A DNA stretch of 64,000 nucleotides from Arthrobacter sp. Marseille-P9274 (GCF_946892675.1 NZ_CAMPOV010000001.1:408033-472032); one strand, 5' to 3'. Positions 8,872-21,610 are shown, counted from the stretch's first letter. A program made the numbers and translations. Notes: generated by a model not told the origin, from the sequence alone.

Positions 8872-10041
8872 GTGACTTTCCCCGTAATCGGCGTGGTTGG
8901 CGGAGGCCAGCTCGCGCGCATGATGGCGCCCTGCGCAATTGCCCTTAACTTCGAACTGCGCGTCCTGGCCGAGGCCGAAGACGTCTCGGCGGTCGCCGCC
9001 GTCGCCAATGCCCCGGTGGGCGACTACAAGGACCTGGAGACGCTGCGCCGCTTCGCGCAGGGCCTGGACGTGATGACGTTCGACCACGAGCATGTCCCCA
9101 CCGCACATTTGCAGACCCTGATCGCCGAGGGAGTGAACGTCCAGCCGCACCCGGACGCCCTCATCCACGCCCAGGACAAGCTCATCATGCGCTCCGTTGT
9201 GGAGAAGCTGGGGCTGCCGAATCCGGCCTGGGCCGCGGTGTCCACCGTGGAAGAACTGGTGGATTTCGGGGACAAGACCGGGTGGCCAGTGGTGCTGAAG
9301 ACGCCGCGCGGTGGTTACGACGGCAAGGGCGTCCGGATGATCGACGGCCCCGAAGCCGCCGCCGAGGCCGCCGATTGGTTCACCGGGGAGCCCCTGCTGG
9401 CCGAGGACAAGGTGGACTTCAGCCGCGAGCTGTCGGCCCTCGTGGCCCGGACCCCGTCCGGCGAGGCCAAGGCCTGGCCGGTCGTGCACACCATCCAGGT
9501 GGACGGCGTGTGCGACGAGGTCATCGCCCCTGCGCCGGAACTTCCCGCCGAGGTGTCCGAGGCCGCCCGCCGGGCCGCGCTGCGGCTCGCGGAAGAACTC
9601 GGTGTCACGGGGGTCATGGCCGCCGAGCTCTTCGAAACCCCCGGCCAGGGCGCTGGCTTCGTCATCAATGAACTGGCGATGCGCCCGCACAACACCGGCC
9701 ACTGGACCATGGACGGCTGCGTGACCAGCCAGTTCGAGCAGCACCTGCGCGCGGTCCTCGACCTGCCCCTCGGGGGCACCGAGCCGCTCGGTGACGTCGT
9801 CGTTATGAAGAATTATTTGGGCGGCGCCAATACCGACCTGTTCAGCGCATATCCGCAGGCCCTGGCGGCGGAACCGGACGTCAAGGTCCATGGTTACGGC
9901 AAGTCCGTGCGTCCGGGACGGAAGATCGGACATGTTAACGTGGTGGGCCGGAAGGGTCCGGACGTTGACGAGCTGCGCCGCAAGGCATCGCGCGTGGCTG
10001 CCATCATCCGCGACGGGACAGACCCGCAGGAAGGTAACTAA
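8872..10041 (+). CDS. purK: N5-carboxyaminoimidazole ribonucleotide synthase
   Basis: PurK uses ATP and bicarbonate to convert AIR to N5-CAIR in de novo purine synthesis. The 389-residue ATP-grasp protein opens with [19 protein letters not shown], contains the nucleotide-binding segment [16 protein letters not shown], and the C-terminal metal site [17 protein letters not shown]. Length matches the family. The GTG at 8872 lies seven bases after TACGCT with no Shine-Dalgarno, suggesting a leaderless transcript. Its stop overlaps the purE start (TAATG), so the two consecutive enzymes are translationally coupled. Confidence 0.96.
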   Translation: MTFPVIGVVGGGQLARMMAPCAIALNFELRVLAEAEDVSAVAAVANAPVGDYKDLETLRRFAQGLDVMTFDHEHVPTAHLQTLIAEGVNVQPHPDALIHAQDKLIMRSVVEKLGLPNPAWAAVSTVEELVDFGDKTGWPVVLKTPRGGYDGKGVRMIDGPEAAAEAADWFTGEPLLAEDKVDFSRELSALVARTPSGEAKAWPVVHTIQVDGVCDEVIAPAPELPAEVSEAARRAALRLAEELGVTGVMAAELFETPGQGAGFVINELAMRPHNTGHWTMDGCVTSQFEQHLRAVLDLPLGGTEPLGDVVVMKNYLGGANTDLFSAYPQALAAEPDVKVHGYGKSVRPGRKIGHVNVVGRKGPDVDELRRKASRVAAIIRDGTDPQEGN

Positions 10042-10553
10042 TGAGCGAAACCCCACTGGTCGGCGTCGTTATGGGCTCCGATTCGGATTGGCCGGTGATG
10101 CAGGCAGCCGCCGACGCACTGGCGGAATTCGGCGTCCCCTACGAAGCCGACGTGGTCTCAGCGCACCGCATGCCCGAGGACATGATCAATTACGGCAAGC
10201 AGGCGCAGGACCGGGGGCTTCGGGCCATCATCGCCGGGGCAGGAGGAGCCGCGCACCTGCCGGGCATGCTGGCTTCCGTGACGGCGCTGCCCGTGATCGG
10301 AGTGCCGGTGCCACTGAAGACTCTGGACGGGATGGATTCCCTGTTGTCGATCGTGCAGATGCCGGCGGGCGTGCCCGTGGCCACGGTGTCGATCGGCGGC
10401 GCCCGCAATGCCGGGCTGCTTGCGGTTCGCATGCTCGCCGCGGGGACGGACGAGCTGGCCGGACGGCTGCGGCCCCAGCTGGCGGAGTTCGCCACGCAAC
10501 TGCGCCAAAGCGCCTATGACAAGGGTGCGGCGCTGCGGTCCAAGTTGTCATGA
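10041..10553 (+). CDS. purE: N5-carboxyaminoimidazole ribonucleotide mutase
   Basis: PurE class I moves the carboxyl group of N5-CAIR to carbon to form CAIR, directly after PurK. The 170-residue protein shows the substrate-binding [12 protein letters not shown] near the N-terminus, the SAHRMPE segment with the catalytic histidine, and [12 protein letters not shown], all typical of the octameric mutase. Its start overlaps the purK stop and its end overlaps the LCP gene start, so purK, purE and the LCP gene form one unit. Confidence 0.97.
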   Translation: MSETPLVGVVMGSDSDWPVMQAAADALAEFGVPYEADVVSAHRMPEDMINYGKQAQDRGLRAIIAGAGGAAHLPGMLASVTALPVIGVPVPLKTLDGMDSLLSIVQMPAGVPVATVSIGGARNAGLLAVRMLAAGTDELAGRLRPQLAEFATQLRQSAYDKGAALRSKLS

Positions 10554-12187
10554 GCATGGACAACGAACGCGGGAACCGCCGCAGCGGCTACGGGTCCACC
10601 GACCCCGTCCGCTACCCGCAGAGCGCCGCCGCGCCGGTCCGGACCAAGCGGGCCTTCGTCCTGCTGCTGCTGACCGTCTTCATTCCCGGCAGCGCCCAGC
10701 TAGTCGCCGGCAGCCGCAGCCTGGGCCGCAAGGCACTGGCGGTCACGCTCAGCGTGTGGGTCCTGCTCATCGCGGCTGGCATCATCGCGCTGGTCAACTG
10801 GACGCTCCTGGTCACCATCGTCACCCACCGCTGGACCTCGCTGGTACTGGTCGGCGTGCTGGCGCTCCTGGCCGTGTTCTGGGCCTTCCTGTTCCTCGAC
10901 ACGCTGCGCATCATCCGCCCGAAGCTGCTGGCGCCGGGGATGCGGCCGATCATCGCCGTCAGCCTCGTGGCGCTGATGGGACTGACCGCCGGCACGCTGG
11001 GCTACTCGGCCTATCTGCTCAACGTCAGCCGCAACACGATCGGCAGCATCTTCGAGTCCCGGCCCGCCTTCGATCCGGTGGACGGGCGCTACAACTTCCT
11101 CTTGATGGGCGGGGACGCCGGCGCCGGACGCACCGGGCTGCGGCCGGACAGCATCCAGGTCGTCAGTGTCGACGCCAAGACCGGCCAGACCGTCATGTTC
11201 GGCATCCCCCGCAACCTGCAGAATGCGCCGTTCCCCGACGATTCGCCACTGAAGCAGGTCTACCCCAACGGCTTCGACTGCGGCGACGAGTGCATCATCA
11301 ACGCGCTCTACGAGGATGTCGTCCAGAACCACGCTGATCTCTACCCCGGTGCCAAGGACCCCGGCGCCGAGGGCATGAAGGACGCCGTCACCGGCATCCT
11401 CGGCATCGAAATCCAGGCGTACGCGCTGGTGGACATGGGCGGCTTCGAGCAGCTGGTGGACGCCATGGGCGGAATCACCGTCGACGCCGGCAACTGGGTT
11501 CCGATTTCCAACAGGACCATCCCGGGCACCAACCAGCACTATCCCCCGAAGGGCTGGATCGCCCCCGGCGTCCAGAAGCTCGACGGCTACCATGCCCTCT
11601 GGTACGGGCGGTCGCGCGAATTCGCCACGGACTATGACCGCGTCCAGCGCCAGCAGTGCGTGATGCAGGCGATGGTCAAGCAGCTGGACCCGGCCACCGT
11701 CCTGACCCGCTTCCAGCAGCTGGCGGCCGCCGGCGAGCAGGTCGTGGAGACGGACATCCCGGGCGAGCAGCTGGGCAGTTTCGTCTCGCTGGCGATGAAG
11801 GCCAAGGGCGAGAAGATCGAGAGGCTGACGGTCGGGCCGCCGGACTTCGGCACCGCCGCGGACAACTTCGTCACCTACCCCGATTTCGACCAGGTCCACT
11901 CCCGTGTTCAGGAGAAGTTCATCCAGAAAGAGGAGACTAAGAGCAAGGCCGCGTCCAAGCCCAAGGAATCGGGCAACGACGACGGCGGCAGCGGCTCCGC
12001 GGACCAGGGAACCTCGGGCAGCGGCTCCGGCGGGGATTCGGCCGCGCAGGAAACGCCGGCGGAACAGGCGCCGGCCACCGCTGAGCCCGAGATCACCGAG
12101 GAGTACCTGCAGCAGCTGGCCGAGATCGGCGACACCGCCACGCTCGGGACACTGCTGGCGGACAACGGCAACTGCAAGGTGCCCTAG
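10550..12187 (+). CDS. LytR-CpsA-Psr (LCP) family wall polymer transferase
   Basis: LCP enzymes transfer undecaprenyl- or decaprenyl-linked glycopolymers to peptidoglycan. In this 545-residue protein the LCP domain covers about 185-430: [21 protein letters not shown], the arginine motif [19 protein letters not shown], and the C-terminal [14 protein letters not shown] with [12 protein letters not shown], the arginines that bind pyrophosphate. Unlike most LCP proteins with one anchor, the N-terminus holds about four hydrophobic segments between 33 and 155. Residues 440-530 are a Ser/Gly/Pro/Glu-rich tail. The start ATGA overlaps the purE stop. Likely an essential envelope enzyme; the polymer is unknown. 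Confidence 0.92.
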   Translation: MSMDNERGNRRSGYGSTDPVRYPQSAAAPVRTKRAFVLLLLTVFIPGSAQLVAGSRSLGRKALAVTLSVWVLLIAAGIIALVNWTLLVTIVTHRWTSLVLVGVLALLAVFWAFLFLDTLRIIRPKLLAPGMRPIIAVSLVALMGLTAGTLGYSAYLLNVSRNTIGSIFESRPAFDPVDGRYNFLLMGGDAGAGRTGLRPDSIQVVSVDAKTGQTVMFGIPRNLQNAPFPDDSPLKQVYPNGFDCGDECIINALYEDVVQNHADLYPGAKDPGAEGMKDAVTGILGIEIQAYALVDMGGFEQLVDAMGGITVDAGNWVPISNRTIPGTNQHYPPKGWIAPGVQKLDGYHALWYGRSREFATDYDRVQRQQCVMQAMVKQLDPATVLTRFQQLAAAGEQVVETDIPGEQLGSFVSLAMKAKGEKIERLTVGPPDFGTAADNFVTYPDFDQVHSRVQEKFIQKEETKSKAASKPKESGNDDGGSGSADQGTSGSGSGGDSAAQETPAEQAPATAEPEITEEYLQQLAEIGDTATLGTLLADNGNCKVP

Positions 12188-12285
12188 GCTTACCCCTAGG
12201 GAGGCCCCCGGCCCCCGGGCTGCAGGACATACCAGGCAGGCAGATCCGCTGCGGCGGGCAGGATCCGACAGAAGAGGCATCAAGC

Positions 12286-13566
12286 ATGTATCGGTTGACC
12301 AACGTGATGCGACCCTACGCATGGGGTTCGCTGACCGCCATCGCGGACCTGTTCGGCCGCAAGCCCTCGGGTGGCCCCGAAGCCGAACTCTGGATCGGCG
12401 CCCACCCCGATTCGCCGTCGACCGTTACCTTGCCGGACGGCGAGGAACAGCCGCTAACGGACTTCATCGATGATGCCCCCGGCCTCGCCCTCGGCGACGA
12501 CGCGATGGGACTGTTCGGGCCGAAGCTGCCGTTCCTCACAAAGGTGCTGGCCGCCGAGGAAGCCCTGTCCCTGCAGGTGCACCCCACGCTGGAACAGGCC
12601 CGCGCCGGGTACGCCCGGGAGAACGAGGCCGGCATCCCGTTCACCGCCCCGGAGCGCAGCTACCGCGACGACAACCACAAGCCCGAAATGATCTTCGCGC
12701 TGACGCCGTTCCAAGCGCTCTGCGGCTTCCGCGAGCCGGCGCAGTCCGCAGCGCTCTTCCGCAACCTCCTCGAGCACCTGGTGACGGCCGACGCCCAGAC
12801 CGGCCTGCTGGAGCGCGTCATCGCACTGCTCGAGGGACCCGAGCCCTCCGCCGCCATCCGGGACGCCTTCGTTGCGCTGCTCGATGGCGGCGCCGACGCC
12901 GCAGCTCTGGTCGACAGCACCGCCAACGTGCTGGACAAGCTGCCGGAGGGCGGCATCGGGCCGGAGCTCACCACGGTCCGCTGGCTGATCGAGCTGTACC
13001 CGAAGGACCCCGGGACCCTGATCTCGATGCTGCTCAACCTGGTGACGCTGGAGCCGGGCGAAGGGCTCTACCTCCCGGCCGGAAACGTCCACGCGTACCT
13101 GCACGGCCTGGGCATCGAGGTGATGGCCACCAGCGACAACGTGCTCCGCGGCGGGCTGACTCCCAAGCACATCAACATTCCCGAGCTGCTCAACATCACG
13201 GACTTCCAGCCGATCGAGCCGCCCTACGTTCGGCCCCAGTTCACCGACGCCGGCCAGGAGCTCTACTGCCCGCCGTTCGCCGAGTTCCAGCTGCAGCGGA
13301 TCGAACTGAACGACGGCGCCACCCCCGTGGCGCTGGCGCAGCACGGTCCCGCTGTGGTGCTGGCCGTCAGTGGCGGGGCTATGCTGGACTCGCCGGTGAC
13401 GGACCTGACCCTGCGGCGCGGCGACTCCGCGTTCATCCCGGCCTCGGAGCAGCCAGTGCTGGTCCATCCCGTGATCGACGGCGGTTCGCCCGCCGTGCTC
13501 TTCGCTGTCACCTGTGCAGGCAACGCCGCTGAATTCGACGAACAAAGAACGGAAACCGACGAATGA
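12286..13566 (+). CDS. manA: mannose-6-phosphate isomerase, class I
   Basis: Interconverts fructose-6-phosphate and mannose-6-phosphate, feeding GDP-mannose for wall glycans and lipoglycans. The 426-residue cupin protein has the zinc ligands Gln97 and His99 (LSLQVHP), Glu134 (HKPEM) and His269 (LPAGNVHAYLHG), plus the catalytic-arginine region LRGGLTPKHIN. Length is normal. The ATG at 12286 is preceded by AGAAGAGG. The last codons overlap the following femAB-like gene (ATGA). The neighbouring LCP, GtrA and glycosyltransferase genes make an envelope role for its product likely. Confidence 0.96.
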   Translation: MYRLTNVMRPYAWGSLTAIADLFGRKPSGGPEAELWIGAHPDSPSTVTLPDGEEQPLTDFIDDAPGLALGDDAMGLFGPKLPFLTKVLAAEEALSLQVHPTLEQARAGYARENEAGIPFTAPERSYRDDNHKPEMIFALTPFQALCGFREPAQSAALFRNLLEHLVTADAQTGLLERVIALLEGPEPSAAIRDAFVALLDGGADAAALVDSTANVLDKLPEGGIGPELTTVRWLIELYPKDPGTLISMLLNLVTLEPGEGLYLPAGNVHAYLHGLGIEVMATSDNVLRGGLTPKHINIPELLNITDFQPIEPPYVRPQFTDAGQELYCPPFAEFQLQRIELNDGATPVALAQHGPAVVLAVSGGAMLDSPVTDLTLRRGDSAFIPASEQPVLVHPVIDGGSPAVLFAVTCAGNAAEFDEQRTETDE

Positions 13567-14582
13567 CTTCCTCCATCCTGCAGTCCGCCGCCTGGGCCAC
13601 CTTCCAGCGCAGCCTCGGGAAGAAGGTCTTCGAACAAAGCGGCGACGGCTGGTCCTTCCTGGCGATCCAGGAGAAGACCCCGCTGGGCAGCTTCCTCTAC
13701 ACCCCCTACGGGCCCACCGCCGCCGACGTGCCGGCCCTGGACCGCGCCCTCGAGGCCCTGGCCGAACTGGCCCGGGCCGAAGGCGCCCACTACGTCCGGG
13801 TTGAGCCGGTCGGCGCAGATCTCGGCGCCGACGCCACCGCCGTCCTGTCCGGCCTCGGCCTCGTCAAGGCCCCGGCCGACGTCCAGCCGCATCTGACCTG
13901 GATGGTGGACCTGACCCAGGACGAGGACGCCATCCTCGCCGGGATGCGCAGCACCAGCCGGAACCTTTATCGGAACATCCACAAGAAGGGCGTGACCTTC
14001 GAGGTCTCCACCGACCCGGAAGACATCTCCATCCTGCTCGGGTTCCTCCACGACGTCTCCGAGCGCGCGGACTTCAAGGCCCAGTCGGACGACTACCTCG
14101 CCCACGCCGCCCGCACCCTCATCCCGGCCGGCGCGGCCAAGCTCTTCATCGCCAAGCTGGACGGCACCCCCATCGCCGCCGCCCTCTCGTACGACACGGA
14201 CACCACCCGCGTCTACGCCCACGCCGCCGCGGACGACAACCACCGCAAGCTCAACGCCGGCATCCCGCTGGTCGTCAACATGATGATGGACGCCAAGCAG
14301 GCCGGCATGAGCCGGTTCGACATGTGGGGCGTCTCCCCCGAAGACGAACCCGACCACAAATGGGCCGGCTTCTCCCGCTTCAAGCGCTCCTTCGGCGGCT
14401 TCGAAGTCGCCTACCCCGGCTCCTGGGACCTCCCCGTCAACAAGACCATGCACACCGCCTACGGCATCGCCCGCCGACTGAGGGACGCCGCCGGTCCCGC
14501 GCTGCACAAGGCCCGCACCGCCGTCGGCCCCGTTCTGCAGAAGGCCCGCACCGCCGTCGGCAAGGCCCGCAGCAGCCGCTGA
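13563..14582 (+). CDS. FemAB/FemX-family aminoacyltransferase (peptidoglycan bridge formation)
   Basis: A 339-residue protein of two GNAT-like folds as in FemX/MurM enzymes, which add amino acids from aminoacyl-tRNA to the lipid II stem peptide. Visible family features are WATFQRSLGKKVF at the start, RSTSRNLYRNIHKKGV in the middle, and the C-terminal block DMWGVSPEDEPDHKWAGFSRFKRSFGG split between tRNA- and lipid-contacting parts. The extreme C-terminus has an imperfect repeat, HKARTAVGPVLQKARTAVG, likely an amphipathic basic helix. It starts at ATG 13563 inside the manA stop. Which residue it adds cannot be read from the sequence. Confidence 0.87.
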   Translation: MTSSILQSAAWATFQRSLGKKVFEQSGDGWSFLAIQEKTPLGSFLYTPYGPTAADVPALDRALEALAELARAEGAHYVRVEPVGADLGADATAVLSGLGLVKAPADVQPHLTWMVDLTQDEDAILAGMRSTSRNLYRNIHKKGVTFEVSTDPEDISILLGFLHDVSERADFKAQSDDYLAHAARTLIPAGAAKLFIAKLDGTPIAAALSYDTDTTRVYAHAAADDNHRKLNAGIPLVVNMMMDAKQAGMSRFDMWGVSPEDEPDHKWAGFSRFKRSFGGFEVAYPGSWDLPVNKTMHTAYGIARRLRDAAGPALHKARTAVGPVLQKARTAVGKARSSR

Positions 14583-14635
14583 CCTGCCGCCGGGGACGCC
14601 CCGACCGGGCGGCCCGTCGGCCCGCCCCGCCCCGG

Positions 14636-14790
14636 GGACAGTCCCCGGCCCGGCCCTTCCTCCCCGCGTACAGTCTCAGGCCCATCCGCCCCGCGGACAG
14701 TCCCCGGCCCGGCCCTTCCTCCCCGCGTACAGTCTCAGGCCCTGATCTTCCGCCCGCGGGCAATCCCCGGCCCGGCTCTTCCGCGCCGCC
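14636..14790. repeat. 59-bp tandem repeat, about 2.5 copies, non-coding
   Basis: A 48-base block starting GGACAGTCCCCGGCCC and ending ACAGTCTCAGGCCC occurs identically at 14636-14683 and 14695-14742, a period of 59 bases. A third degraded copy starts near 14758 (GGGCAATCCCCGGCCCGGC). It lies just after the femAB-like gene in a 561-base gap (14583-15143) that holds no convincing gene. Confidence 0.85.
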
Positions 14791-14832
14791 CTAGCGCGGT
14801 GCCCGTCGGTCATCCTGCACAGCATTAAGACG

Positions 14833-15022
14833 GGCCGCCGGCATCGCCCCACGTCAGCGCGTTGCTTGAAGCCTAAAGATGTCTAAGGCGGTCTAATCCT
14901 GTCCAGTTGGCCGGGCGCGCCGCCGTAGAGCGGTGCCGTCGGCCGGCCTGCACGCGCAACCTTCCACGTTTAAAACCGGCCGCCGGCATCGGCCCACGTC
15001 AGGGCTTTGCTTGAAGCCTAAA
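14833..15022. repeat. 45-bp direct repeat pair, non-coding
   Basis: Two 45-base copies at 14833-14877 and 14978-15022 differ at three positions. Each starts GGCCGCCGGCATCG and ends TTGCTTGAAGCCTAAA, and each is preceded by an AT-rich TTAARAC-like stretch. No open frame is conserved across both copies. This could be a dispersed intergenic element or the remains of a duplication. Confidence 0.85.
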
Positions 15023-15088
15023 CCTGGAAAGTTAGCCTCAAACGCGGGAAGTTCGGTCCCGCCCCCTGCACCCAGGCCCGAAAAGCAA

Positions 15089-15122
15089 GGAACCCGCCCC
15101 GGCCAAAGCCGAAGCGGGTTCC
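15089..15122. terminator. hairpin terminator downstream of glpX
   Basis: GGAACCCGC (15089-15097) and GCGGGTTCC (15114-15122) form a nine-base-pair stem with a 16-base loop, 22 bases beyond the glpX stop. On the glpX strand the stem is followed by TTGCTTTTC, a good T-rich tail. Confidence 0.8.
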
Positions 15123-15143
15123 CCATAGCCTGAAGCGGCAGCC

Positions 15144-16232
15144 TCAGCGCTTGCGCGCGTAGGTCTCCCACTTGTCCGCACGGTGCTCGCCCTCGACGAA
15201 GCGGATGGTGCCGGACTTCGAACGCATCACGATGGACTGGGTCAGCACGGTGTTCGGCTTGTAGCGCACGCCGCGCAGCAGGTCGCCGTCGGTGATGCCG
15301 GTTGCCACGAAGTAGCAGTTGTCGCTGGTGACAAGGTCGTCCGTGGTCAGCACCCGGTCCAGGTCGTGGCCGGCGTCGAGGGCCTTCTGCTTCTCCTCGT
15401 CGGAGGTCGGCCACAGCCGGCCCTGGATGACGCCGCCCAGGGACTTGATGGCGCATGCGGCCACGATGCCCTCGGGGGTGCCGCCGATGCCCATGAGCAC
15501 GTCCACGCCGGTGCCTTCGCGGGCAGCGGCAATCGCGCCGGCCACGTCGCCGTCCATGATGAACTTGGTGCGCGCGCCCGCGTCCCGGATCTCCTGGACC
15601 ATCGGCTTGTGCCGGTCGCGGTCCAGGATCATCACGACCACCTGGTTGATCTTCTTGCCCTTGGCCTTGGCGATCAGGTGCAGGTTCTGCTTGATCGGCA
15701 GGCGCAGGTCCACCAGGTCGGCGGCCTCCGGCCCGGTGACCAGCTTCTCCATGTAGAACACGGCGGACGGGTCGAACATGGTGCCGCGTTCGGAGACGGC
15801 CAGCACGGAGAGCGCGTTGTTGATGCCCAGCGCGGTCAGGCGGGTACCGTCGATCGGGTCCACGGCCACGTCGCACTCGGCGCCGGAGCCGTCGCCGACC
15901 CGCTCGCCGTTAAAGAGCATCGGTGCTTCGTCCTTCTCGCCTTCGCCGATCACCACGACGCCGTTGAAGTGGACGGTGGAGAGGAAGGAGCGCATGGCGT
16001 CGACGGCGGCGCCGTCCGCGGCGTTCTTGTCGCCGTAGCCCACCCAGTGGCCGCCGGCGATCGCTGCGGCTTCGGTCACCCGCACCAGTTCCAGCGCGAG
16101 GTTGCGGTCCGGTTCATCATCGCGCACCGCCAGCGACGGCGAGAGCGTGGAGTACTGGGCGGCCTGAACAGCTTTGGACACGAGAACCTCATCTTCGAGC
16201 GGTTGGACACGTTTGTGCTTCACTTCGATCAT
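15144..16232 (-). CDS. glpX: class II fructose-1,6-bisphosphatase
   Basis: Hydrolyses fructose-1,6-bisphosphate to fructose-6-phosphate in gluconeogenesis; GlpX is the main enzyme in actinobacteria. The 362-residue protein contains the metal-binding [14 protein letters not shown], the signature [16 protein letters not shown], and the substrate segment [10 protein letters not shown] choose the ATG at 16232 ([12 protein letters not shown]); the open frame continues 17 codons upstream but those residues are not family-like. It is divergent from the DUF4245 gene and close to fumC, the Rv1098c-Rv1100 order recalled from M. tuberculosis. Confidence 0.96.
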   Translation of the reverse strand: MIEVKHKRVQPLEDEVLVSKAVQAAQYSTLSPSLAVRDDEPDRNLALELVRVTEAAAIAGGHWVGYGDKNAADGAAVDAMRSFLSTVHFNGVVVIGEGEKDEAPMLFNGERVGDGSGAECDVAVDPIDGTRLTALGINNALSVLAVSERGTMFDPSAVFYMEKLVTGPEAADLVDLRLPIKQNLHLIAKAKGKKINQVVVMILDRDRHKPMVQEIRDAGARTKFIMDGDVAGAIAAAREGTGVDVLMGIGGTPEGIVAACAIKSLGGVIQGRLWPTSDEEKQKALDAGHDLDRVLTTDDLVTSDNCYFVATGITDGDLLRGVRYKPNTVLTQSIVMRSKSGTIRFVEGEHRADKWETYARKR

Positions 16233-16334
16233 AGTCCGCCGCACCCGTCGCGGCGTTTGTGACTGTGCGCACGCAACCGGCAACCGCGTACGACGGCGGT
16301 GCCCGGCCCCTGCGTATTAAGGGACAATGGTGGG

Positions 16335-16940
16335 GTGAGTGAAGTGCGTCCCGAAGCGACCGACCAGCCGGCCCCGACCCCTGTCCTGACGGCGAAGCAG
16401 GCCAAACGCGCCAACGCGACCGTCACCGGCATGCTGATTGCCATCGGGCTGACGATCGCCGTCTTCCTGCCGGTCTTCTTCCTCAACCCGAGCAGTAAGT
16501 CGGAAGTCTACGAACGTAACATTGACGTCGCCAGCGTGGCAGCCCAGGCGGAAGGCACGGCCGGCTACCTGCCCCTCACGGTCGAACTGGCGAAGCCGTG
16601 GCGGGCCAATTATGCCCGCTGGAACTCCGGCAGCAGCAGCCGGGTGCCGGCCTGGGAGGTCGGCTACCTGACACCGAAGGGCCAGCACATCGCCCTGGTC
16701 CAGACGGACAAGGCCAACCCCACGTGGACGGCACAGGCAACGGACAACGCCCCCGTCACCAGCGACCGCAAGGCCGGCGGGGAATCCTGGGAACTCCGCG
16801 ACCGCGGGGAAGGCGAGAAGCACCTGGTCCTCGAGAAGGACGGCTACACCGTCATCCTCAGCGGAGGCGCGGAACTGGACGAGTTCGACACCCTGGCCGC
16901 CGCCGTCGTCAAGGAACTGGACGCCCCGGCCACAAAGTAA
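16335..16940 (+). CDS. DUF4245 family membrane protein
   Basis: A 201-residue protein with a short basic cytoplasmic N-terminus, one transmembrane helix (about 31-53, GMLIAIGLTIAVFLPVFFL) and an extracytoplasmic domain, matching DUF4245, whose function is unknown. The conserved core includes AKPWRANYARWNSGSS and VPAWEVGYLTPKG. The GTG at 16335 lies eight bases after GACAAT, so the mRNA may be leaderless; an upstream GTG at 16299 is not family-like. The carbonic anhydrase gene starts ten bases after its stop, suggesting one transcript. Confidence 0.82.
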   Translation: MSEVRPEATDQPAPTPVLTAKQAKRANATVTGMLIAIGLTIAVFLPVFFLNPSSKSEVYERNIDVASVAAQAEGTAGYLPLTVELAKPWRANYARWNSGSSSRVPAWEVGYLTPKGQHIALVQTDKANPTWTAQATDNAPVTSDRKAGGESWELRDRGEGEKHLVLEKDGYTVILSGGAELDEFDTLAAAVVKELDAPATK

Positions 16941-16950
16941 AGTAAGCAGG

Positions 16951-17565
16951 GTGACTACCAACCTCACCCCCGCAGAAGCCTGGAAGAAACTCCTCGAAGG
17001 CAACGCCCGCTTTGTGTCGGGCTCCTCCATGCACCCCAACCAGGACGCCGCCCGGCGAAGTTCGCTGGTGAATGCGCAGCATCCCTTCGCCATCATCTTC
17101 GGCTGCTCCGACTCCCGGCTGGCCGCCGAGATCATCTTCGACCTGGGCCTGGGCGACGCCTTCGTGGTCCGCACCGCCGGGCACGTCCTGGACGAGGCCG
17201 TGATCGGCTCGCTGGAGTACGGTGTCGACGTCCTCGAGGTCCCGCTGATCGTCATCCTGGGCCATGACAGCTGCGGCGCAGTGACGGCCGCCAAGGAAAC
17301 CGTGGACACCGGTGAGATGCCCCGCGGCGGCATCCGTGACCTGGTCGAGCGCATCACGCCGTCCGTGCTCTCAGCCCGGCGGGCCGGCAACGACAACCTC
17401 AACGACATGGTGATCGAAAACGTGCGGCAGTCCTCGGCGCGCCTGCTGGACAGCTCGCGGGCCATTTCAGAGGCGGTCGACGCGGGCCGGACGGCCGTCG
17501 TCGGCGTCGCCTACCGTCTTGCCGACGGACACGCGGACCTGGTCGCCGGGCACGGCGCCCTCTAG
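16951..17565 (+). CDS. beta-carbonic anhydrase
   Basis: Catalyses reversible CO2 hydration to bicarbonate. The 204-residue protein has the beta-class zinc ligands Cys52, His105 and Cys108 with the Asp54/Arg56 dyad (GCSDSR, then LGHDSCGA). Length and order are standard. Start is GTG at 16951, ten bases after the DUF4245 stop, so it is probably co-transcribed with it. Bicarbonate is consumed by carboxylases and by PurK, but no direct link can be shown here. Confidence 0.95.
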   Translation: MTTNLTPAEAWKKLLEGNARFVSGSSMHPNQDAARRSSLVNAQHPFAIIFGCSDSRLAAEIIFDLGLGDAFVVRTAGHVLDEAVIGSLEYGVDVLEVPLIVILGHDSCGAVTAAKETVDTGEMPRGGIRDLVERITPSVLSARRAGNDNLNDMVIENVRQSSARLLDSSRAISEAVDAGRTAVVGVAYRLADGHADLVAGHGAL

Positions 17566-17649
17566 CCTTCGCATACTGCCCTGGGACGCCGCCGCCGGGT
17601 GCGCAACACGATTCGGACCCGGCGCGGCCGCAGGCATAAGCTTGGAGCC

Positions 17650-19083
17650 ATGACTTCCACGACTGCCGACTCCGTTGAGTACCGCATTGAACACGACACC
17701 ATGGGCGAGGTCCGCGTTCCGGTAGACGCCCTCTACCGCGCACAGACCCAGCGCGCCGTCGAGAACTTCCCGATCTCCGGCAAGACGCTCGAGCGCGCAC
17801 ACATCGAGGCGCTGGCCCGCATCAAGAAGGCCGCCGCGACCGCCAACGCGGAGCTGGGCGTGCTGGACGGCGAGCTGGCCAAGGCCATCGAGGAAGCCGC
17901 GGACAAGGTTGCCGGCGGCGAATTCGACGGACACTTCCCCATCGACGTGTTCCAGACCGGTTCCGGCACCTCCTCGAACATGAACACCAACGAGGTTGTC
18001 GCCGAGCTCGCCACGCGTGCGCTGAAGGACGCGGGCAGCGACAAGGTTGTCCACCCGAACGACCATGTGAATGCCTCGCAGTCCTCCAACGACGTCTTCC
18101 CGACCTCGGTCCACGTCGCCGCCACCTCCGCGCTGATCAACGACCTGATCCCCGCCCTGGACTACCTGGCAGCCTCGCTGGAGCGCAAGGCCGAGGAGTT
18201 CAAGGACGTCGTCAAGTCCGGCCGCACCCACCTGATGGACGCCACCCCGGTCACCCTCGGCCAGGAGTTCGGCGGCTACGCAGCGCAGGTCCGCTACGGC
18301 ATCGAGCGCATCAACGCCTCCCTGCCGCGCGTGGCCGAGGTCCCCCTCGGCGGAACTGCCGTCGGCACCGGCATCAACACCCCGGCCGGCTTCTCCGCCC
18401 GCGTGATCGAGCTGCTGGCCGCGGACACCGGCCTGCCGCTGACCGAGGCCCGCAACCACTTCGAGGCCCAGGCCAACCGCGACGGTCTGATCGAAGCCTC
18501 CGGCCAGCTGCGCAACATCGCCTACTCCTTCATGAAGATCAACAACGACCTGCGCTGGATGGGCTCCGGCCCCAACACCGGCCTGGGCGAGATCGCCATC
18601 CCCGACCTGCAGCCGGGCTCCTCGATCATGCCGGGCAAGGTCAACCCCGTCATCTGCGAGGCCGCGATCATGGTCGCCGCGCAGGTCGTCGGCAACGATA
18701 CGACCATCGCGCTGTCCTCCACCAACGGCGCCTTCGAGCTCAACGTCGGTATCCCGGTCATGGCGGCGAACCTGCTCGAGTCCATCCGCCTGCTCGCCAA
18801 CACCTCCCGCGTGATGGCGGACAAGATGATCGACGGGCTGACCGCCAACGTGGAGCGCGCCCGCTTCCTGGCAGAGGCCTCGCCGTCCATCGTGACCCCG
18901 CTGAACAAGTACATCGGCTACGAGAACGCGGCCAAGATCGCCAAGCACTCGGTGAAGGAAGGCCTGACCGTCCGCGAGTCCGTCGTGGCCCTCGGCTTCC
19001 TCGAGCGCGGCGAGCTGACCGAGGAGCAGCTCGACAGCGCCCTGGACGTGCTCTCGATGACCACCCCGCCGCAGGCCAAGTAG
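17650..19083 (+). CDS. fumC: class II fumarate hydratase
   Basis: Converts fumarate to malate in the TCA cycle. The 477-residue protein of the fumarase/aspartase superfamily shows [49 protein letters not shown] and the signature [11 protein letters not shown]. It is oxygen-stable (no iron-sulfur cysteines). The ATG at 17650 follows GGAG, with TAAGCT as a likely -10 about ten bases upstream; in-frame codons before it are not conserved. A strong terminator follows at 19101. Confidence 0.97.
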   Translation: MTSTTADSVEYRIEHDTMGEVRVPVDALYRAQTQRAVENFPISGKTLERAHIEALARIKKAAATANAELGVLDGELAKAIEEAADKVAGGEFDGHFPIDVFQTGSGTSSNMNTNEVVAELATRALKDAGSDKVVHPNDHVNASQSSNDVFPTSVHVAATSALINDLIPALDYLAASLERKAEEFKDVVKSGRTHLMDATPVTLGQEFGGYAAQVRYGIERINASLPRVAEVPLGGTAVGTGINTPAGFSARVIELLAADTGLPLTEARNHFEAQANRDGLIEASGQLRNIAYSFMKINNDLRWMGSGPNTGLGEIAIPDLQPGSSIMPGKVNPVICEAAIMVAAQVVGNDTTIALSSTNGAFELNVGIPVMAANLLESIRLLANTSRVMADKMIDGLTANVERARFLAEASPSIVTPLNKYIGYENAAKIAKHSVKEGLTVRESVVALGFLERGELTEEQLDSALDVLSMTTPPQAK

Positions 19084-19100
19084 GCAGCCTCCGGCCTGTC

Positions 19101-19133
19101 GGCGCCCCCGGTCCCCCGCGGACCGGGGGCGCC
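19101..19133 (+). terminator. strong hairpin terminator of fumC
   Basis: GGCGCCCCCGGTCC (19101-19114) pairs perfectly with GGACCGGGGGCGCC (19120-19133) across a five-base loop, 17 bases after the fumC stop, followed by a short T-containing stretch (GTGTTTCC). Confidence 0.85.
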
Positions 19134-19162
19134 GCCGTGTTTCCCGCCATATTGTTATGCAC

Positions 19163-21523
<2,361 letters not shown>

Positions 21524-21573
21524 GCCGACCGGGAAACGGTGTGCGGGCCGTTCGTAACACGTGCCCCTCGTAC

Positions 21574-21610
21574 GAGGTAATCCCCGCCCCTCGCTGGTGG
21601 GGATTACCTC
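21574..21610 (+). terminator. hairpin terminator of the TetR/MFS operon
   Basis: GAGGTAATCCCC (21574-21585) and GGGGATTACCTC (21599-21610) form a perfect 12-base-pair stem with a 13-base loop, followed by TTCCCC. It is 50 bases after the MFS stop. The remaining part of the 365-base gap (21524-21888) carries the palindrome at 21746 and the Hsp70-like leader. Confidence 0.82.

Noticed and set aside
14583-15143. CRISPR array or small genes in the repeat region
   Set aside because: Units are too few, spacing is not CRISPR-like, and no cas genes or conserved reading frames are present.
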